In this document: piece after piece, positions 49,853-59,303 of the stretch | Numbering within the stretch: position 1 is the first letter of the stretch | Layout: each line of letters begins with the position of its first letter | Assembly (NCBI RefSeq): GCF_002287505.1 | Contig: NZ_CP019688.1 | Location: forward strand, 806,001 to 870,000 | DNA from: Corynebacterium glaucum | Lineage (GTDB): Bacteria; Actinomycetota; Actinomycetes; Mycobacteriales; Mycobacteriaceae | Direction: 5' to 3' | Length of the DNA stretch: 64,000 nucleotides | The notes under the pieces: model-generated | Databases searched by the model: none | Told to the model about the DNA's origin: nothing | What the model saw: only the letters and a program-made list of their open reading frames with translations | Made by a program: the position numbers and the translations under genes

Positions 49853-50794
49853 CTACTTGCGGTCGGCGACGTACTCTTTTGCGATCTGCGCGGGTTCTGC
49901 GCGTTCCTTGCCCACGTTGCGCAGGTTCATCGAGACTAGATCTTCCGTGGTCAGCGTTGCGTTGACGGAGTTGATCACGTCGAGCGCGCCGTCCGGCAGC
50001 TCGCCCGCGCGGTAGAGCGGAAGGATGTTTTGCGGCGGAATGAGGTTTTCCGGATCCTCCAGGGTCACCAGATCCGCTTCTTCACCGTCGTCGTTGAGGG
50101 CAGGCGAGGTGGTGTAGATGTTTGCGGCGTCCGCCTTGCCTTCCAATAGAGCGGCTACGGTGAGCGGCCCACCGCCATCGGAGATCGGCGTGACGGTGAT
50201 TTTGGAAGCGTCGATGCCGTAGACGCCGGTCAGGCCCTCTGGGCCGTAGGGGCGCTCCGTGAACTCCGGGGGCGCTGCGATGGTGATGGTGTCGAGGTTG
50301 TCCAGGTCCCCGATGGTGACCAGGTTGAACTTCTCGGCCGTTTCTTTGGTCACGCGGTAGGCGTCCTTGGATTCGCCGGGGGCGAAGTCGCCTGCTTCTA
50401 GCTCCTCGGGGAGCGCAGATTTGAGGGCGTCGCGAACGGCGTCTTCGTCGGCGCCGGCCGGCAGGTCACCGAAGTACTGGGTGAGGTTGCCGGAGTACTC
50501 CGGCACGAGGTTGATCGAGCCTTCTTCCAGCGCGGTGATGTAGACCTCGCGCGAGCCGATGCCGGAGGTAACCTCCACGTCGAAACCTGCGTCGCGCAGC
50601 GCCTCAGCCCAGATTTGGCCGATGATCTCAGACTCGGGGAAGTTCGCGGTGCCGATCTTCACCGTGCCCTGTGCGCCTTCCGTGCCGGTGCCCGGGGCGG
50701 TTGTGGTGGCCGTCGGGTCTTCGTTCGCGCATGACGCCAAGGTGAGCGTGGCGATGGCGAGGACGGATGCGGTTTTGGTGATGCGTGCAGTCAT
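49853..50794 (-). CDS. Osmoprotectant-type ABC transporter substrate-binding lipoprotein
   Basis: A 313-residue lipoprotein (lipobox LASC, Cys22) of the OpuCC/ProX class that binds glycine betaine, choline or similar quaternary amines. KIGTANFPESEIIGQIWAEALRDAG opens the fold; NLVPEYSGNLTQYFG contributes the aromatic cage. An ATG two codons earlier is also possible. Last of a four-gene transporter unit; only 14 bases separate it from photolyase. Confidence 0.9.
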   Translation of the reverse strand: MTARITKTASVLAIATLTLASCANEDPTATTTAPGTGTEGAQGTVKIGTANFPESEIIGQIWAEALRDAGFDVEVTSGIGSREVYITALEEGSINLVPEYSGNLTQYFGDLPAGADEDAVRDALKSALPEELEAGDFAPGESKDAYRVTKETAEKFNLVTIGDLDNLDTITIAAPPEFTERPYGPEGLTGVYGIDASKITVTPISDGGGPLTVAALLEGKADAANIYTTSPALNDDGEEADLVTLEDPENLIPPQNILPLYRAGELPDGALDVINSVNATLTTEDLVSMNLRNVGKERAEPAQIAKEYVADRK

Positions 50795-50815
50795 ACACAT
50801 CGACTGTAGACAGAA

Positions 50816-51514
50816 TCAGGCTTGAGGCGGTGAACCTGGCAACCGCCCAACACCGGTAGGGCGCACCGCTCGTTGCACTGCGGCGAGGAGGAGGTCAACG
50901 GCAAGCGCCAGTGCGATCACCACGACTGCTCCTGCGATCATGCGGGGATAGTCCTGTACCGCGAGGCCGTCGATAAGCAATCGCCCCAACCCCCCGAGAC
51001 CAATGAAGGCGACCACTGTCGCTGTGGCGAGGACTTGCACCACGCAGGAGCGCAGGCCGCCGACAATCGTCGGAGCGGCCAGGGGAAGCTCGACGCGGGT
51101 GAGGATCTGGGTCTCGCTGTAGCCTGCGGCGCGGGCGGAGAGCACAACGTCGCGCTCGACGCTGTCGAAGCCGGCGACGATGCCGGCGACCAGAGGTGCA
51201 GACGCAAGCAGGACGAGCGTGAGCGTGGCGGGGATGAGCGGTACGGTGACCCCGCGCGGGAGGGTGACAGCGAAAAACGTGAGCATGCCGAGTGTCGGCA
51301 ACGCGCGCATGGCGCCGGCGACCGCGAGCACTGCGCTCGCCCCCTTGCGGCTATGGCCGACGGCGACGCCGACTGGCACTGCAACCAGCGCTGCCAGGAT
51401 GACCGCGAGCACGGTGTAGCCGAGGTGCTGTGCGATGCGTGCGGGAAACCCGCTTGGGCCGGACCAGTGCTCGGCCGCGGTGAGGTATTCGAAGGCCTGG
51501 AGGAGGAATTGCAT
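50816..51514 (-). CDS. Osmoprotectant ABC transporter permease (second)
   Basis: A 232-residue permease with about six helices of the BPD_transp_1 type, containing the EAA-like loop AAGYSETQILTRVELPLAAPTI. It starts overlapping the first permease stop by one base. Together with the first permease it forms the membrane channel of the importer. One CGTCGATAAGC word is inside (read as LIDG). Confidence 0.9.
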   Translation of the reverse strand: MQFLLQAFEYLTAAEHWSGPSGFPARIAQHLGYTVLAVILAALVAVPVGVAVGHSRKGASAVLAVAGAMRALPTLGMLTFFAVTLPRGVTVPLIPATLTLVLLASAPLVAGIVAGFDSVERDVVLSARAAGYSETQILTRVELPLAAPTIVGGLRSCVVQVLATATVVAFIGLGGLGRLLIDGLAVQDYPRMIAGAVVVIALALAVDLLLAAVQRAVRPTGVGRLPGSPPQA

Positions 51515-52158
51515 TAGCCCACCCGGCTTGCCCATGGCATGGCTACTCGGCCGAGCAGTACCAACGCGACGTCGATAATGATTGCGAGGAGGATGGTGCC
51601 GATGATTCCTGCCATGATTTGGGTGGGGAAGCTGCGCTGGAAGCCCTCGGTGAAGAGCGTGCCCAGCGACGGGACGCCGATGAGCGCACCCACGGACACC
51701 AGACTGATGGTGGATGCAGCGACCACCCGGATGCCGGAGAGCAAGCCCGGTCCCGCGAGCGGCAGATCGACGGCGAACACCCGGCGCGCTGGCGCGTAGC
51801 CCGCGGCGGTTGCCGATTGCCGCACCGCGGACGGGACAGCGTCGAAGGCGTCGGCGGCGGCGCGCACCATGAGCGCGATGCCGTAGAGCGTGAGCGCAAC
51901 CACCACGTTGAGCGGGGAGAGGATGGACGTGCCCAGCACCAAGGGCATCAAAATGAACATGGCTAGCGAGGGCACCACGAAGATGAGTCCGGTTGCAACC
52001 ACCACCGCCTCTCGTGCGGCGGGGAAGCGGTGCGCGGCCCAACCCAGTGGCACAGCGATGAGAAACGCCAGCACGATCGCCGGCAGCGCAATCTTGAGGT
52101 GCATCCATGTGAGCTCGGCGATGCGACCGGAGTTCGCGCTCAGCCAGTGCCAGTTCAC
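51514..52158 (-). CDS. Osmoprotectant ABC transporter permease (first)
   Basis: A 214-residue inner membrane permease with the BPD_transp_1 fold and EAA loop ATAAGYAPARRVFAVDLPLAGP. Helices flank HLKIALPAIVLAFLIAVPLG and SLVSVGALIGVPSLGTLF. Overlaps the ATPase gene by four bases and the second permease by one, so the genes are tightly coupled. Confidence 0.9.
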   Translation of the reverse strand: MNWHWLSANSGRIAELTWMHLKIALPAIVLAFLIAVPLGWAAHRFPAAREAVVVATGLIFVVPSLAMFILMPLVLGTSILSPLNVVVALTLYGIALMVRAAADAFDAVPSAVRQSATAAGYAPARRVFAVDLPLAGPGLLSGIRVVAASTISLVSVGALIGVPSLGTLFTEGFQRSFPTQIMAGIIGTILLAIIIDVALVLLGRVAMPWASRVG

Positions 52159-52961
52159 CGCAGCACACCCTTGATGTTGCCCATGGCGTCGACCACCAGG
52201 CGTTCCCCGTCGCGTTCGCGGACGGTCAGGCTGCGCGAATCCATCCCGATGAAATCGCGCACCGCGTCGTTGGCAGGATGCGCCACGATCGCCTCGGGGG
52301 CGCCTGCTTGTTCGATGCGGGCTTGAGGCCCGAGGAGCACCACCTCGGTGCCCAACAGAAACGCCTCGTCGATATCGTGCGTGACCATGAGAATTGTGGT
52401 GTGGATCCGTTCACGTAGCGCCAAAATTTCCTGCTGCAGGTTGCGCCGCACGACGGGGTCGACAGCGCCGAACGGTTCGTCCATGATCAAAATGTCCGGG
52501 TCAGCGACAAGCCCGCGGGCAACACCGACGCGCTGCGCCTGTCCGCCGGAAAGCTCGGCAGGGTAGCGCGTGCCCAGAACGGGGTCGAGATTGACCAGTT
52601 CCAGCAGCTCCGCGGCGCGGGCGCGGGCCTCGCGCTTTGAGGCGCCGCCAAGGCGCGCGATGTCGGCGATGTTTTCCGTCACCGTGCGATGCGGCATCAG
52701 CCCTGAGTGCTGCATGACGTAGCCGATGCTGCGGCGTAGCTGTACCGGGTCGACATCTTTCACGTCGACACCTCGTACGTGCACCGTGCCCTCGGTTGGC
52801 TCCACCATGCGGTTGACCATGCGCAGCAGCGTTGTCTTGCCGCATCCAGATGGGCCGACGAAGACAGTGGTGGCGCCTTCTTCAATGGTGTGGGAAAAGT
52901 CTGCAACGGCCGGGGTCTGCGAGCCGGGGTAGCGTTTCGAGACCCGCGAAAATTCAATCAC
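52155..52961 (-). CDS. Osmoprotectant ABC transporter ATPase
   Basis: A 268-residue ATPase: Walker A GPSGCGKTT at 36-44, Q-loop MQHSG, signature LSGGQAQRVGVARGL, Walker B DILIMDEPFG, and a D-loop/H-switch MVTHDIDEAFLLG. The usual C-terminal CBS pair of OpuCA/ProV-like ATPases, which senses ionic strength, is absent at this length. First gene of the transporter unit and 15 bases after the SUFU-like gene. Confidence 0.92.
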   Translation of the reverse strand: MIEFSRVSKRYPGSQTPAVADFSHTIEEGATTVFVGPSGCGKTTLLRMVNRMVEPTEGTVHVRGVDVKDVDPVQLRRSIGYVMQHSGLMPHRTVTENIADIARLGGASKREARARAAELLELVNLDPVLGTRYPAELSGGQAQRVGVARGLVADPDILIMDEPFGAVDPVVRRNLQQEILALRERIHTTILMVTHDIDEAFLLGTEVVLLGPQARIEQAGAPEAIVAHPANDAVRDFIGMDSRSLTVRERDGERLVVDAMGNIKGVLR

Positions 52962-52976
52962 GTCTATCCAACCTAG

Positions 52977-53939
52977 TTAGGTTCGCTCATCCACGACATG
53001 AATTGTCACCGGCGCAGACGAAAATCGGTACACCCCGGGGGCGGTGTCTAAGGTGGCGTTGAGCTCATGTATCAGCGACTTCGTGGCGGCCAGTTGGATG
53101 TGTTCCGCATCGGCTTCAAATGATCCCTCCGGGTGCAAGAACACCCAGGCACTCTCGCTTACCAGTGCGAACGAGTGTCCGTGGGGCAGCCGGTAGCGCG
53201 CCGCGCGAATCAGCGCCTGCGCCGCTCGCGCATCCATGTCGATGCGGCCGGTCGCATCAACACTCAGCAGTTTCGCGTGCACTGCGCTTATCGACGATCC
53301 CTCATCACGCATTCCTCGCTCCACCCGCCCACGCGCGTGAATGTCATTCAAGATGTCGTCGCGCGCCGGGTCGCTAATCCCGAGCGGGACGACGTCGCCA
53401 AGTACCCCGGTGAATCGCAGCGGATCCCAAGCGAGCGCGGCTTCGAGTTCGCGTGCGGTGAGCCCCACCGCGTAGGTGAAGCGCACGATGCCGGTAGGCG
53501 GGTCGATGACACCGAGGACCGGATCCGTGACAAAGGTGAACGCCTCAATTACGGCGTCGTCGGTGACGGGGGAGCGCATGCGCATGTGGTGGCCCGGAGC
53601 AATCTCATAGCCGGAGCGGCGGACGTTGCGCACCATTGTCGCGAGTTGGCGTGCTGGCCATTCATACGGCACCGGGGTATCGGCCGGGGTACGCAGTGTG
53701 AGTTCAGTTTGCGTTCCCGCGGCGGGCACTGCGGTGCGCACCCGGGAGAGGCCAAACGTGACGTACAGGGTGTGTGGGAGCGGAGTTTCCACGTGGTAGG
53801 CCAGGACTTCGAGCTCGTCGTAATGAAACACGAAGGGATCTTCGGCGCCAGTGAGCGCGGTGATGTGCTCGAGGATCGCATCGCCGCCGAGGCGAGGCCC
53901 ACGCTTCACCCGCGAGGCGAACTCCGACAACCACCGCAT
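52977..53939 (-). CDS. Suppressor-of-fused-like domain protein
   Basis: A 320-residue cytosolic protein. The first 150 residues look like a SUFU domain: DPFVFHYDELEVLAYHVETP, LPHTLYVTFGLSRVRTA and ELTLRTPADTPVPYEWPARQ, with the strand pattern seen in bacterial SUFU proteins, which are often encoded by secretion or immunity loci. The rest (DPARDDILNDIHARGRVE; RAARYRLPHGHSFALVSES) is unassigned. The ATG at 53939 is chosen; an upstream start is possible. The role next to an ABC importer is unclear. Confidence 0.55.
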   Translation of the reverse strand: MRWLSEFASRVKRGPRLGGDAILEHITALTGAEDPFVFHYDELEVLAYHVETPLPHTLYVTFGLSRVRTAVPAAGTQTELTLRTPADTPVPYEWPARQLATMVRNVRRSGYEIAPGHHMRMRSPVTDDAVIEAFTFVTDPVLGVIDPPTGIVRFTYAVGLTARELEAALAWDPLRFTGVLGDVVPLGISDPARDDILNDIHARGRVERGMRDEGSSISAVHAKLLSVDATGRIDMDARAAQALIRAARYRLPHGHSFALVSESAWVFLHPEGSFEADAEHIQLAATKSLIHELNATLDTAPGVYRFSSAPVTIHVVDERT

Positions 53940-54141
53940 GGGCACCAATCTACGCACCGCGCACAACCCGGCGAACGACGCGGGAACTAAAACACCGCTG
54001 GTGACGTTAAAGTTGATGAGTTGTCTTTGAAAAACCTGAGTTTTGACGAGTGGGGCAACTCACGCGATATGTCGTTTCCAGATATATTCGTGAGCGTCTT
54101 AAAACTTGAAGTATCAAGAGAATCTGAAAGGACTGGGGTAC

Positions 54142-54975
54142 GTGAGCAGCAACAACCCTGTGTTAACAAACTTGCCTGGTGCGCAGAGCCAGAACGGCTA
54201 TGGCTACCAGCAGCAGGGCTACGGCTACCAAGACGGCTATGGCGCAGGGGCGCCTCAGATGCCGCAGATGGGCGAGCAGCAGCGCCCGATGACCGTGGCG
54301 GACGTGACTGCCAAGACCGGCATCACGCTCGCCGTCATCATCGTAGCTGCGGTGGCGTCGTTCTTCCTGTGGGCTGCGGGGCTCCAACCGCTCGCGTCGA
54401 TTCTGACCATCGTCGGTGCAATCGGTTCGTTCATCACCGTGCTGGTGCACTCTTTCGGGTCGAAGTTCGGCTCGCCGGTCATCACCCTGGTGTACGCAGT
54501 CTTCGAGGGATTGTTCCTCGGCGGCTTCTCCTTCATGATTGCTGGCCGGTTCACCGTTGCAGGTGCTGACGGTGGCGCACTCATCGGCCAGGCGATCATC
54601 GGCACGATCGGCGTGTTCATCGGCATGCTCTTCGTCTACCGCACCGGCGCGATCCAGGTGACCAACCGCTTCAACCGCGTCCTCACCGGCGCGATCTTCG
54701 GTGTCCTAATCATGGCGCTGGGCAATTTCCTGCTCGCTATTTTCACCGGTATGTCTCCGCTGCGCGACGGCGGTACCCTGTCCATCATCTTCGGTGTGGT
54801 GTGCGTGGTCCTCGCCGCACTGGCGTTTCTGCAGGACTTCGACATGGCGGACAAGCTGGTGCGCACCGGTGCACCGGAACGCGCTGCATGGGGTGTTGCG
54901 CTTGGCCTGGCAGTGACCCTGGTCTGGCTCTACACCGAGATCCTGCGCCTGCTGTCGTACTTCGCTGACCGCTAA
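54142..54975 (+). CDS. Bax inhibitor-1/YccA-like membrane protein
   Basis: A 277-residue protein with a Tyr/Gly/Gln-rich soluble N-terminus (about 1-50) and seven membrane helices; FGSPVITLVYAVFEGLFLGG and YRTGAIQVTNRFNRVLTGAI fit the Bax-inhibitor-1 like family, which acts as a calcium leak or protease modulator in some bacteria. The start is the GTG at 54142, behind GAAAGGA. The 200 bases upstream hold small inverted repeats (GAGTTG/CAACTC; CTTGA-AGTA-TCAAG) and no other gene. Confidence 0.85.
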   Translation: MSSNNPVLTNLPGAQSQNGYGYQQQGYGYQDGYGAGAPQMPQMGEQQRPMTVADVTAKTGITLAVIIVAAVASFFLWAAGLQPLASILTIVGAIGSFITVLVHSFGSKFGSPVITLVYAVFEGLFLGGFSFMIAGRFTVAGADGGALIGQAIIGTIGVFIGMLFVYRTGAIQVTNRFNRVLTGAIFGVLIMALGNFLLAIFTGMSPLRDGGTLSIIFGVVCVVLAALAFLQDFDMADKLVRTGAPERAAWGVALGLAVTLVWLYTEILRLLSYFADR

Positions 54976-55033
54976 GTACTGTGGCAGATTAACGCTCCGC
55001 ATTGTTCAGCTCAGAGCTACGAGCAAACCTTGT

Positions 55034-55064
55034 GCCCGGTCGGCGTTTCGCCGGCCGGGCTTTT
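55034..55064 (+). terminator. Intrinsic terminator of the Bax-inhibitor-1-like gene
   Basis: GCCCGGTCGGCG-TTT-CGCCGGCCGGGC followed by TTTT; a 12-bp GC stem with a T-run. Confidence 0.85.
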
Positions 55065-55212
55065 GTAATTTTCAGAGCCTGCCTCTGCGTTTGTAAATGG
55101 AGGAACCTTGACCTGACGAAGAGCGTCAAACTGGATCAAAATTGGATTGAAGGTTGATGAGCGTCATTTCGAGCCCCTTGTGGCAGCGATCCCAATCAGT
55201 AACATCCGGCAC

Positions 55213-55797
55213 ATGGTTACTTCAGCCAAGTCTTTAAGGAAACTGTCCATAGCGACCGCAGTCGTAGCCCTTGCGGGTGGCGTGCTCGGAGTCGGTGCAG
55301 CCGAGGCTCAGGAGCGACCTGCCACCTCCAGCATCGACCAGTTTGTGCAGATGAGCTCAGATCTCTTCCGCGACCGCGGGGGAAGCCCTGCACCGGCCCC
55401 CGATGCCCCAGTTGGCTCGGATCTGATCCGCCCCATCCCCGAGGAAAGTGATCAGCTGGAGGGTGAGCGGCTCGGGTCAGCACTGGACTCCACGCTGCGA
55501 GTCAAGAACAATCACGAGATCACGGTCGACTTCCGGGAGAACGGGTTGTTGAGTTACAACGACGGCTGCAACACGGGTACCGCCAACTACCAGATCGACA
55601 ACACTGGTGCCCTCCGCATCAGCGACCTAGCGGAAACCAAGTTGGCCTGCGAGCCAGGCACCCAGAAGGATGCGGACGACCTGAAGTTGATCCTGCGCTC
55701 CAACCCGCAGCTCTACCAGCTCGATTCCACCACACTCTTCCTTTCCGGCCAGGGCCACGGTATCGACTTTGAGAAGATGCATGGCCGAGCGATCTAA
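55213..55797 (+). CDS. Secreted META-domain protein
   Basis: A 194-residue exported protein: signal peptide residues 1-33 (cleavage near AEA-QE), a proline-rich linker, then a META domain of about 100 residues (LLSYNDGCNTGTANYQIDN, LAETKLACEPGTQKDADDL) with the two conserved cysteines. META domains occur in HslJ-like heat-shock proteins, protease inhibitors and motility proteins; the role is unknown. Separated by intrinsic terminators from both neighbours, so it is probably a monocistronic gene. An alternative upstream TTG exists at 55147. Confidence 0.75.
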   Translation: MVTSAKSLRKLSIATAVVALAGGVLGVGAAEAQERPATSSIDQFVQMSSDLFRDRGGSPAPAPDAPVGSDLIRPIPEESDQLEGERLGSALDSTLRVKNNHEITVDFRENGLLSYNDGCNTGTANYQIDNTGALRISDLAETKLACEPGTQKDADDLKLILRSNPQLYQLDSTTLFLSGQGHGIDFEKMHGRAI

Positions 55798-55824
55798 TTG
55801 AGGTGGGACACCCCGTCGACTTCT

Positions 55825-55860
55825 AGAAAAGGCTGATCGTACTTTCGATCAGCCTTTTCT
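55825..55860. terminator. Bidirectional intrinsic terminator
   Basis: AGAAAAGGCTGATCG and CGATCAGCCTTTTCT are perfect 15-bp arms with a six-base loop; T-runs lie on both sides, so it can stop transcription both ways. Confidence 0.9.
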
Positions 55861-56021
55861 CTTTTGTAGGGGTCTCGGTGAAACAGTGAAAAAGGTAGAA
55901 GTGTCGCCCCTCTCGAGAGACGCTCGGTGCGTCCAAAGCGTCGCCGTCAGTGTGGCGTAGATGACAATTAATGAATATGATCGCCTAGAGCACCGGCCTA
56001 GTTACTGGCTCTCTAAGGATC

Positions 56022-58079
56022 ATGGAAATGACGCGCAGATTCTCAGTAGGTTTCTCTTCGGCGCTTCTTGTTCTGGCGCTTGTAGTTGTGTGGGGCATCT
56101 TTGCCCCGGGTGATGCAAGAGCGCAGCATGACAGCAGCGCTTCTGCCACGAGTTCTTCTCTATCCACACCACCCAGAAACGCCTCCGCGAGCGAGGCGAC
56201 CGTAGAAAATAAGGCTGCGCTGGTGATCGATGCGTCAGGGTCGATGGCGGATGCGGATGTCGATGGTGGAACTCGCATGGATGCGGCCAAGCAAGCCTCC
56301 CGTGATCTTGTGAACTCCTTGCCAGAGACCGCGAACCTGGGGCTATTGGCGTACGGGATGAGAGAGTCGAGTGCGCCAGACAATCGTGAGCGCGGATGTC
56401 GCGACATCGAGACGCTGGTGCCGGTGGGCGAATTGGATAAGCAAGCGATGATCACAAAGATTGACGAGATGACGCCGAGTGGGTATACGCCGATCGGCAA
56501 CGCGTTGAGGGCTGCAGCGAAAGAGCTTGGCAACGAGGGTGAGCGCACGATCATCTTGGTGTCCGACGGTATTGACACTTGTGCTCCACCGCCGGTATGC
56601 GAAGTGGCGAAGGAGCTGGCCAATGAAGGAATCGATCTGACAATCCATACGGTTGGTTTCAAGACGGACGAGGAAGCACGCAAAGAGCTCGAGTGCATTG
56701 CCGATGCTGCTGGTGGCATCTTTATGGAGGCGGACGACGCTGGATCCTTAGCTGATTCGTTGAAATTTCTCGCGCAGCGTGATGCCAGCTTGTACAAGAC
56801 TGCCGGTACGGAGTTCGAGTATTCCGACACCCCGGAGAATGCCAAGTGGCTGGGGGAGGGGCGGTACCGCACAACAGTGACCGCCAAAGTTCGAGAGAAC
56901 CCAAAGGACGCGGTGGAGCAGCGCTACTTTAAGATCGCTATTCCCAAAAACCACAATGCGATCATTTCAACCGCTGTAATCCCCAAGCGTTCCACCTCTG
57001 GATGGGCTCGCGATGTCGATGTTGAGGTGGGAAGAACCGAGCTCATTAACGCCAATGAATCTTGCGGCGGAGTGGCCGGTGGCGTTTGGTCCGGCGACGG
57101 GGGGAGGTCGCGGGGGAACGCGGACAACACCCCCGAAGCATACGTCCGACGAATCGAGCCGGTTCGCGAGGAGCGAGGTTGTGAACCGCACTGGACGGTA
57201 GCAGATGAGATCTTTCTCACCTACGGTGCGAGTGAGCTGACCTATGGGCCTCAGGGATCGGGGGAAGAAGCAGTCGATGTCGAAGTGGTGATCAACTTCG
57301 AGCCGATCCCCGACGAAGCAGAAGTTGCAGATTTTGCTGCACCTGAACAGCCGATGGATAGCGAGGACCAGCTCGATTTTAATGGCGCACAGGAGATCCA
57401 CGGGGGCTCTAGTTTTGCCAACGCAGTTGAGGTGGAGCCGGGGGCATACAAAGACGCGATCGTTCCAGGTGAATACCGCTTCTACAAAATTCCGGTCGAA
57501 TACGGCCAACGGCCAGTCATCAACTACCGGACGGGGGTAGCTGAACGAGAAACAGGCGAATCGTTGAACGCGAATCTTTATTCGCCGTTCCGCGCGACGT
57601 TAGACACGGATCTCGCCCTCTTTGCCACGAGTTATACAGCTGAAGGCGCGGTTGCGGGAGACACGGTTAACTTTCGCAATCGTGAGGATGGATCCACCGG
57701 CAAGCAGATTGCCAATGCCGGTTACTACTATGTGGGCCTTGCTATGGACCAAGGTGAGGGCGAGGAACTCATGGGCGTTGAGCAGCCCTTCGAGATCGCT
57801 TTCGCCGTAGACGGGCAGACCACTAATGGTCCGGAATGGCGTCCTACCGACGAGGACGGCCCGGAGCCCAGTGATACGCCGCCAAGTACGAGGAGCTCCG
57901 AGGAGCCCGAGGCTACAGAATCGGAAACCACCCAAGCCGAGTCGGAAGAGTCGGATACTCCTGAGACGGGTGACGGGGGTTCCGGCTCACGAGGCATGTT
58001 GACCGCCGCAATTGGCATCGGCATCGTGGTGTTGTTGGCAGCTATCGCAGTCGCCGTGGCAGTATTGCGGCGCCGGTAG
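56022..58079 (+). CDS. Secreted VWA-domain protein with C-terminal membrane helix
   Basis: A 685-residue surface protein: N-terminal signal helix (5-28), a von Willebrand A domain (about 65-245) with MIDAS DASGSM at 70-75, TPIGNAL and SDGIDTC completing the metal site; a long unassigned beta-rich middle (250-590); a Glu/Ser/Thr-rich stretch; and a C-terminal membrane helix (about 660-680) ending RRR. It should bind metal-dependent ligands or form part of the outer envelope. The ATG at 56022 follows AAGGAT; an ATG at 56028 is possible. Flanked by two terminators. Confidence 0.8.
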   Translation: MEMTRRFSVGFSSALLVLALVVVWGIFAPGDARAQHDSSASATSSSLSTPPRNASASEATVENKAALVIDASGSMADADVDGGTRMDAAKQASRDLVNSLPETANLGLLAYGMRESSAPDNRERGCRDIETLVPVGELDKQAMITKIDEMTPSGYTPIGNALRAAAKELGNEGERTIILVSDGIDTCAPPPVCEVAKELANEGIDLTIHTVGFKTDEEARKELECIADAAGGIFMEADDAGSLADSLKFLAQRDASLYKTAGTEFEYSDTPENAKWLGEGRYRTTVTAKVRENPKDAVEQRYFKIAIPKNHNAIISTAVIPKRSTSGWARDVDVEVGRTELINANESCGGVAGGVWSGDGGRSRGNADNTPEAYVRRIEPVREERGCEPHWTVADEIFLTYGASELTYGPQGSGEEAVDVEVVINFEPIPDEAEVADFAAPEQPMDSEDQLDFNGAQEIHGGSSFANAVEVEPGAYKDAIVPGEYRFYKIPVEYGQRPVINYRTGVAERETGESLNANLYSPFRATLDTDLALFATSYTAEGAVAGDTVNFRNREDGSTGKQIANAGYYYVGLAMDQGEGEELMGVEQPFEIAFAVDGQTTNGPEWRPTDEDGPEPSDTPPSTRSSEEPEATESETTQAESEESDTPETGDGGSGSRGMLTAAIGIGIVVLLAAIAVAVAVLRRR

Positions 58080-58149
58080 GTTGACCCGTGGACGAGCGGA
58101 CGCCGCTCGGAAGTTGCACCGCCAGCACGTTAGAAAGGTTGCAAGGAAA

Positions 58150-58188
58150 ACGGGCTCAAGCAAGGATCCAAACCTTGTTTGAGCCCGT
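58150..58188. terminator. Bidirectional intrinsic terminator
   Basis: ACGGGCTCAAGCAAGG pairs with CCTTGTTTGAGCCCGT (one G-T pair), with T-richness on the left and a TTCTACT tail on the right. It stands between convergent genes. Confidence 0.8.
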
Positions 58189-58204
58189 TCTACTCGGCAT
58201 ATGG

Positions 58205-58738
58205 CTAGATGCCGGACTCCGGGTTCTCCGGCTTGCCGTCGACAGTGATGGTGGTGAACACCAGCTCGCCATCAACAACCTGCGGGCCGCCGAGGGTAAC
58301 GGTGGACCCCTCCATCACGCGCTCCGGATCAACCGTGATGCGAGTCGCGGTACCGGTAGCGCCGGTGGCGGTCCACTCGTCCCACACGATGTCCTCAAGG
58401 CGATCCTTGTTGCCCTTGCAATCAAGGTTCAGGCTAATCGGGCGCTCAACACCCGTGATATCGCAGTTGTTGAACCTCGGAAGCTCACCTGCTGCAGCGG
58501 TGGAGCTTGCACCCGCCGACTCGCGCACGGATTCAGCTGCAGTCACGTTGGTCACGGATGCCGCAGAAGTCTCACCCGCGAGGTCGGATCCAGCCAAAGA
58601 ATCCGGGTTCTGACTTGTTGCGGTATCAACCTTGCCAGAGGCAGAGGGGTTCTCGTGCGGAGGGGAGCAAGCGGCGATGGCCAGTGCGGCGACGGCTGCA
58701 ACTCCAGCGGCGACTTTACGTGCGGAGGTGGAGGTCAC
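58205..58738 (-). CDS. Lipoprotein of unknown function, 177 aa
   Basis: Signal residues 1-23, lipobox AIAAC (Cys24), an Ala/Ser/Thr-rich spacer to about residue 85, then a small conserved domain (FNNCDITGVERPISLNLDCK, with two Cys, and a closing TITVDGK strand). Localised on the membrane outer face. It precedes greA-like neighbours in the opposite order; no function is known. Confidence 0.75.
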   Translation of the reverse strand: MTSTSARKVAAGVAAVAALAIAACSPPHENPSASGKVDTATSQNPDSLAGSDLAGETSAASVTNVTAAESVRESAGASSTAAAGELPRFNNCDITGVERPISLNLDCKGNKDRLEDIVWDEWTATGATGTATRITVDPERVMEGSTVTLGGPQVVDGELVFTTITVDGKPENPESGI

Positions 58739-58781
58739 GGGTAGTCCTTAAAATGTCGTCTTGATTTTGGGGAACTGTGCG

Positions 58782-59303
58782 CTACTTTGCGCGCGGCGTG
58801 GAAGCCTTATCCGAATCATAAGGCTCTGCGGAGATAATCGTCACCGAAATCTCGCGGCCGTTCGGGGCGGTGTAGGAACGGGTCTCGCCTTCAGCCGCAC
58901 CAACAACTGCAGCACCGAGCGGAGAGTTCTCGGAGTAGGTCTCCAGATCCTTGTTGCCGGTCGAGGCGGCGCGAGTACCGATCAGGAAGGTTTCCTTGTC
59001 GTTCTCGTCGCCGTCGTAGTACACGTGCACCACGCTTCCCACGTGAGCCACACCCTCGATGACGCCGGAACGCTCGGTTGTGGAGTTAGCGAGGAGCTCG
59101 GAGATCTGCTTGATGCGAGCCTCTTCCTGATCCTGCTGCTCGCGGGCGGCATCGTAGCCGGCGTTTTCCTTCAGGTCGCCCTCTTCGCGGCGCTCGTTGA
59201 TTTCGGCAGCGATGACCGGGCGGTTGTCGATGAGCTGCTGGAGCTCGGACTCCAGCTTCGCTTTCATCTCGGGGGTGATGTACTGCTGCTGGGTCTCAGC
59301 CAT
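58782..59303 (-). CDS. greA: Transcription elongation factor GreA
   Basis: GreA (173 aa) stimulates transcript cleavage by backtracked RNA polymerase. The N-terminal coiled coil (ITPEMKAKLESELQQLIDNR and AEINERREEGDLKENAGYDA) carries the acidic tip that reaches the active centre, and the C-terminal FKBP-like domain follows. The usual corynebacterial greA-DUF4307-mca neighbourhood is present. Start ATG at 59303 behind GAAAG. Confidence 0.95.
   Translation of the reverse strand: MAETQQQYITPEMKAKLESELQQLIDNRPVIAAEINERREEGDLKENAGYDAAREQQDQEEARIKQISELLANSTTERSGVIEGVAHVGSVVHVYYDGDENDKETFLIGTRAASTGNKDLETYSENSPLGAAVVGAAEGETRSYTAPNGREISVTIISAEPYDSDKASTPRAK

Noticed and set aside
51515..52168. Long minus-strand frame fused to the second osmoprotectant permease
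   Set aside because: The first 200 codons run out of phase through the other permease; the real start is the ATG at 51514.
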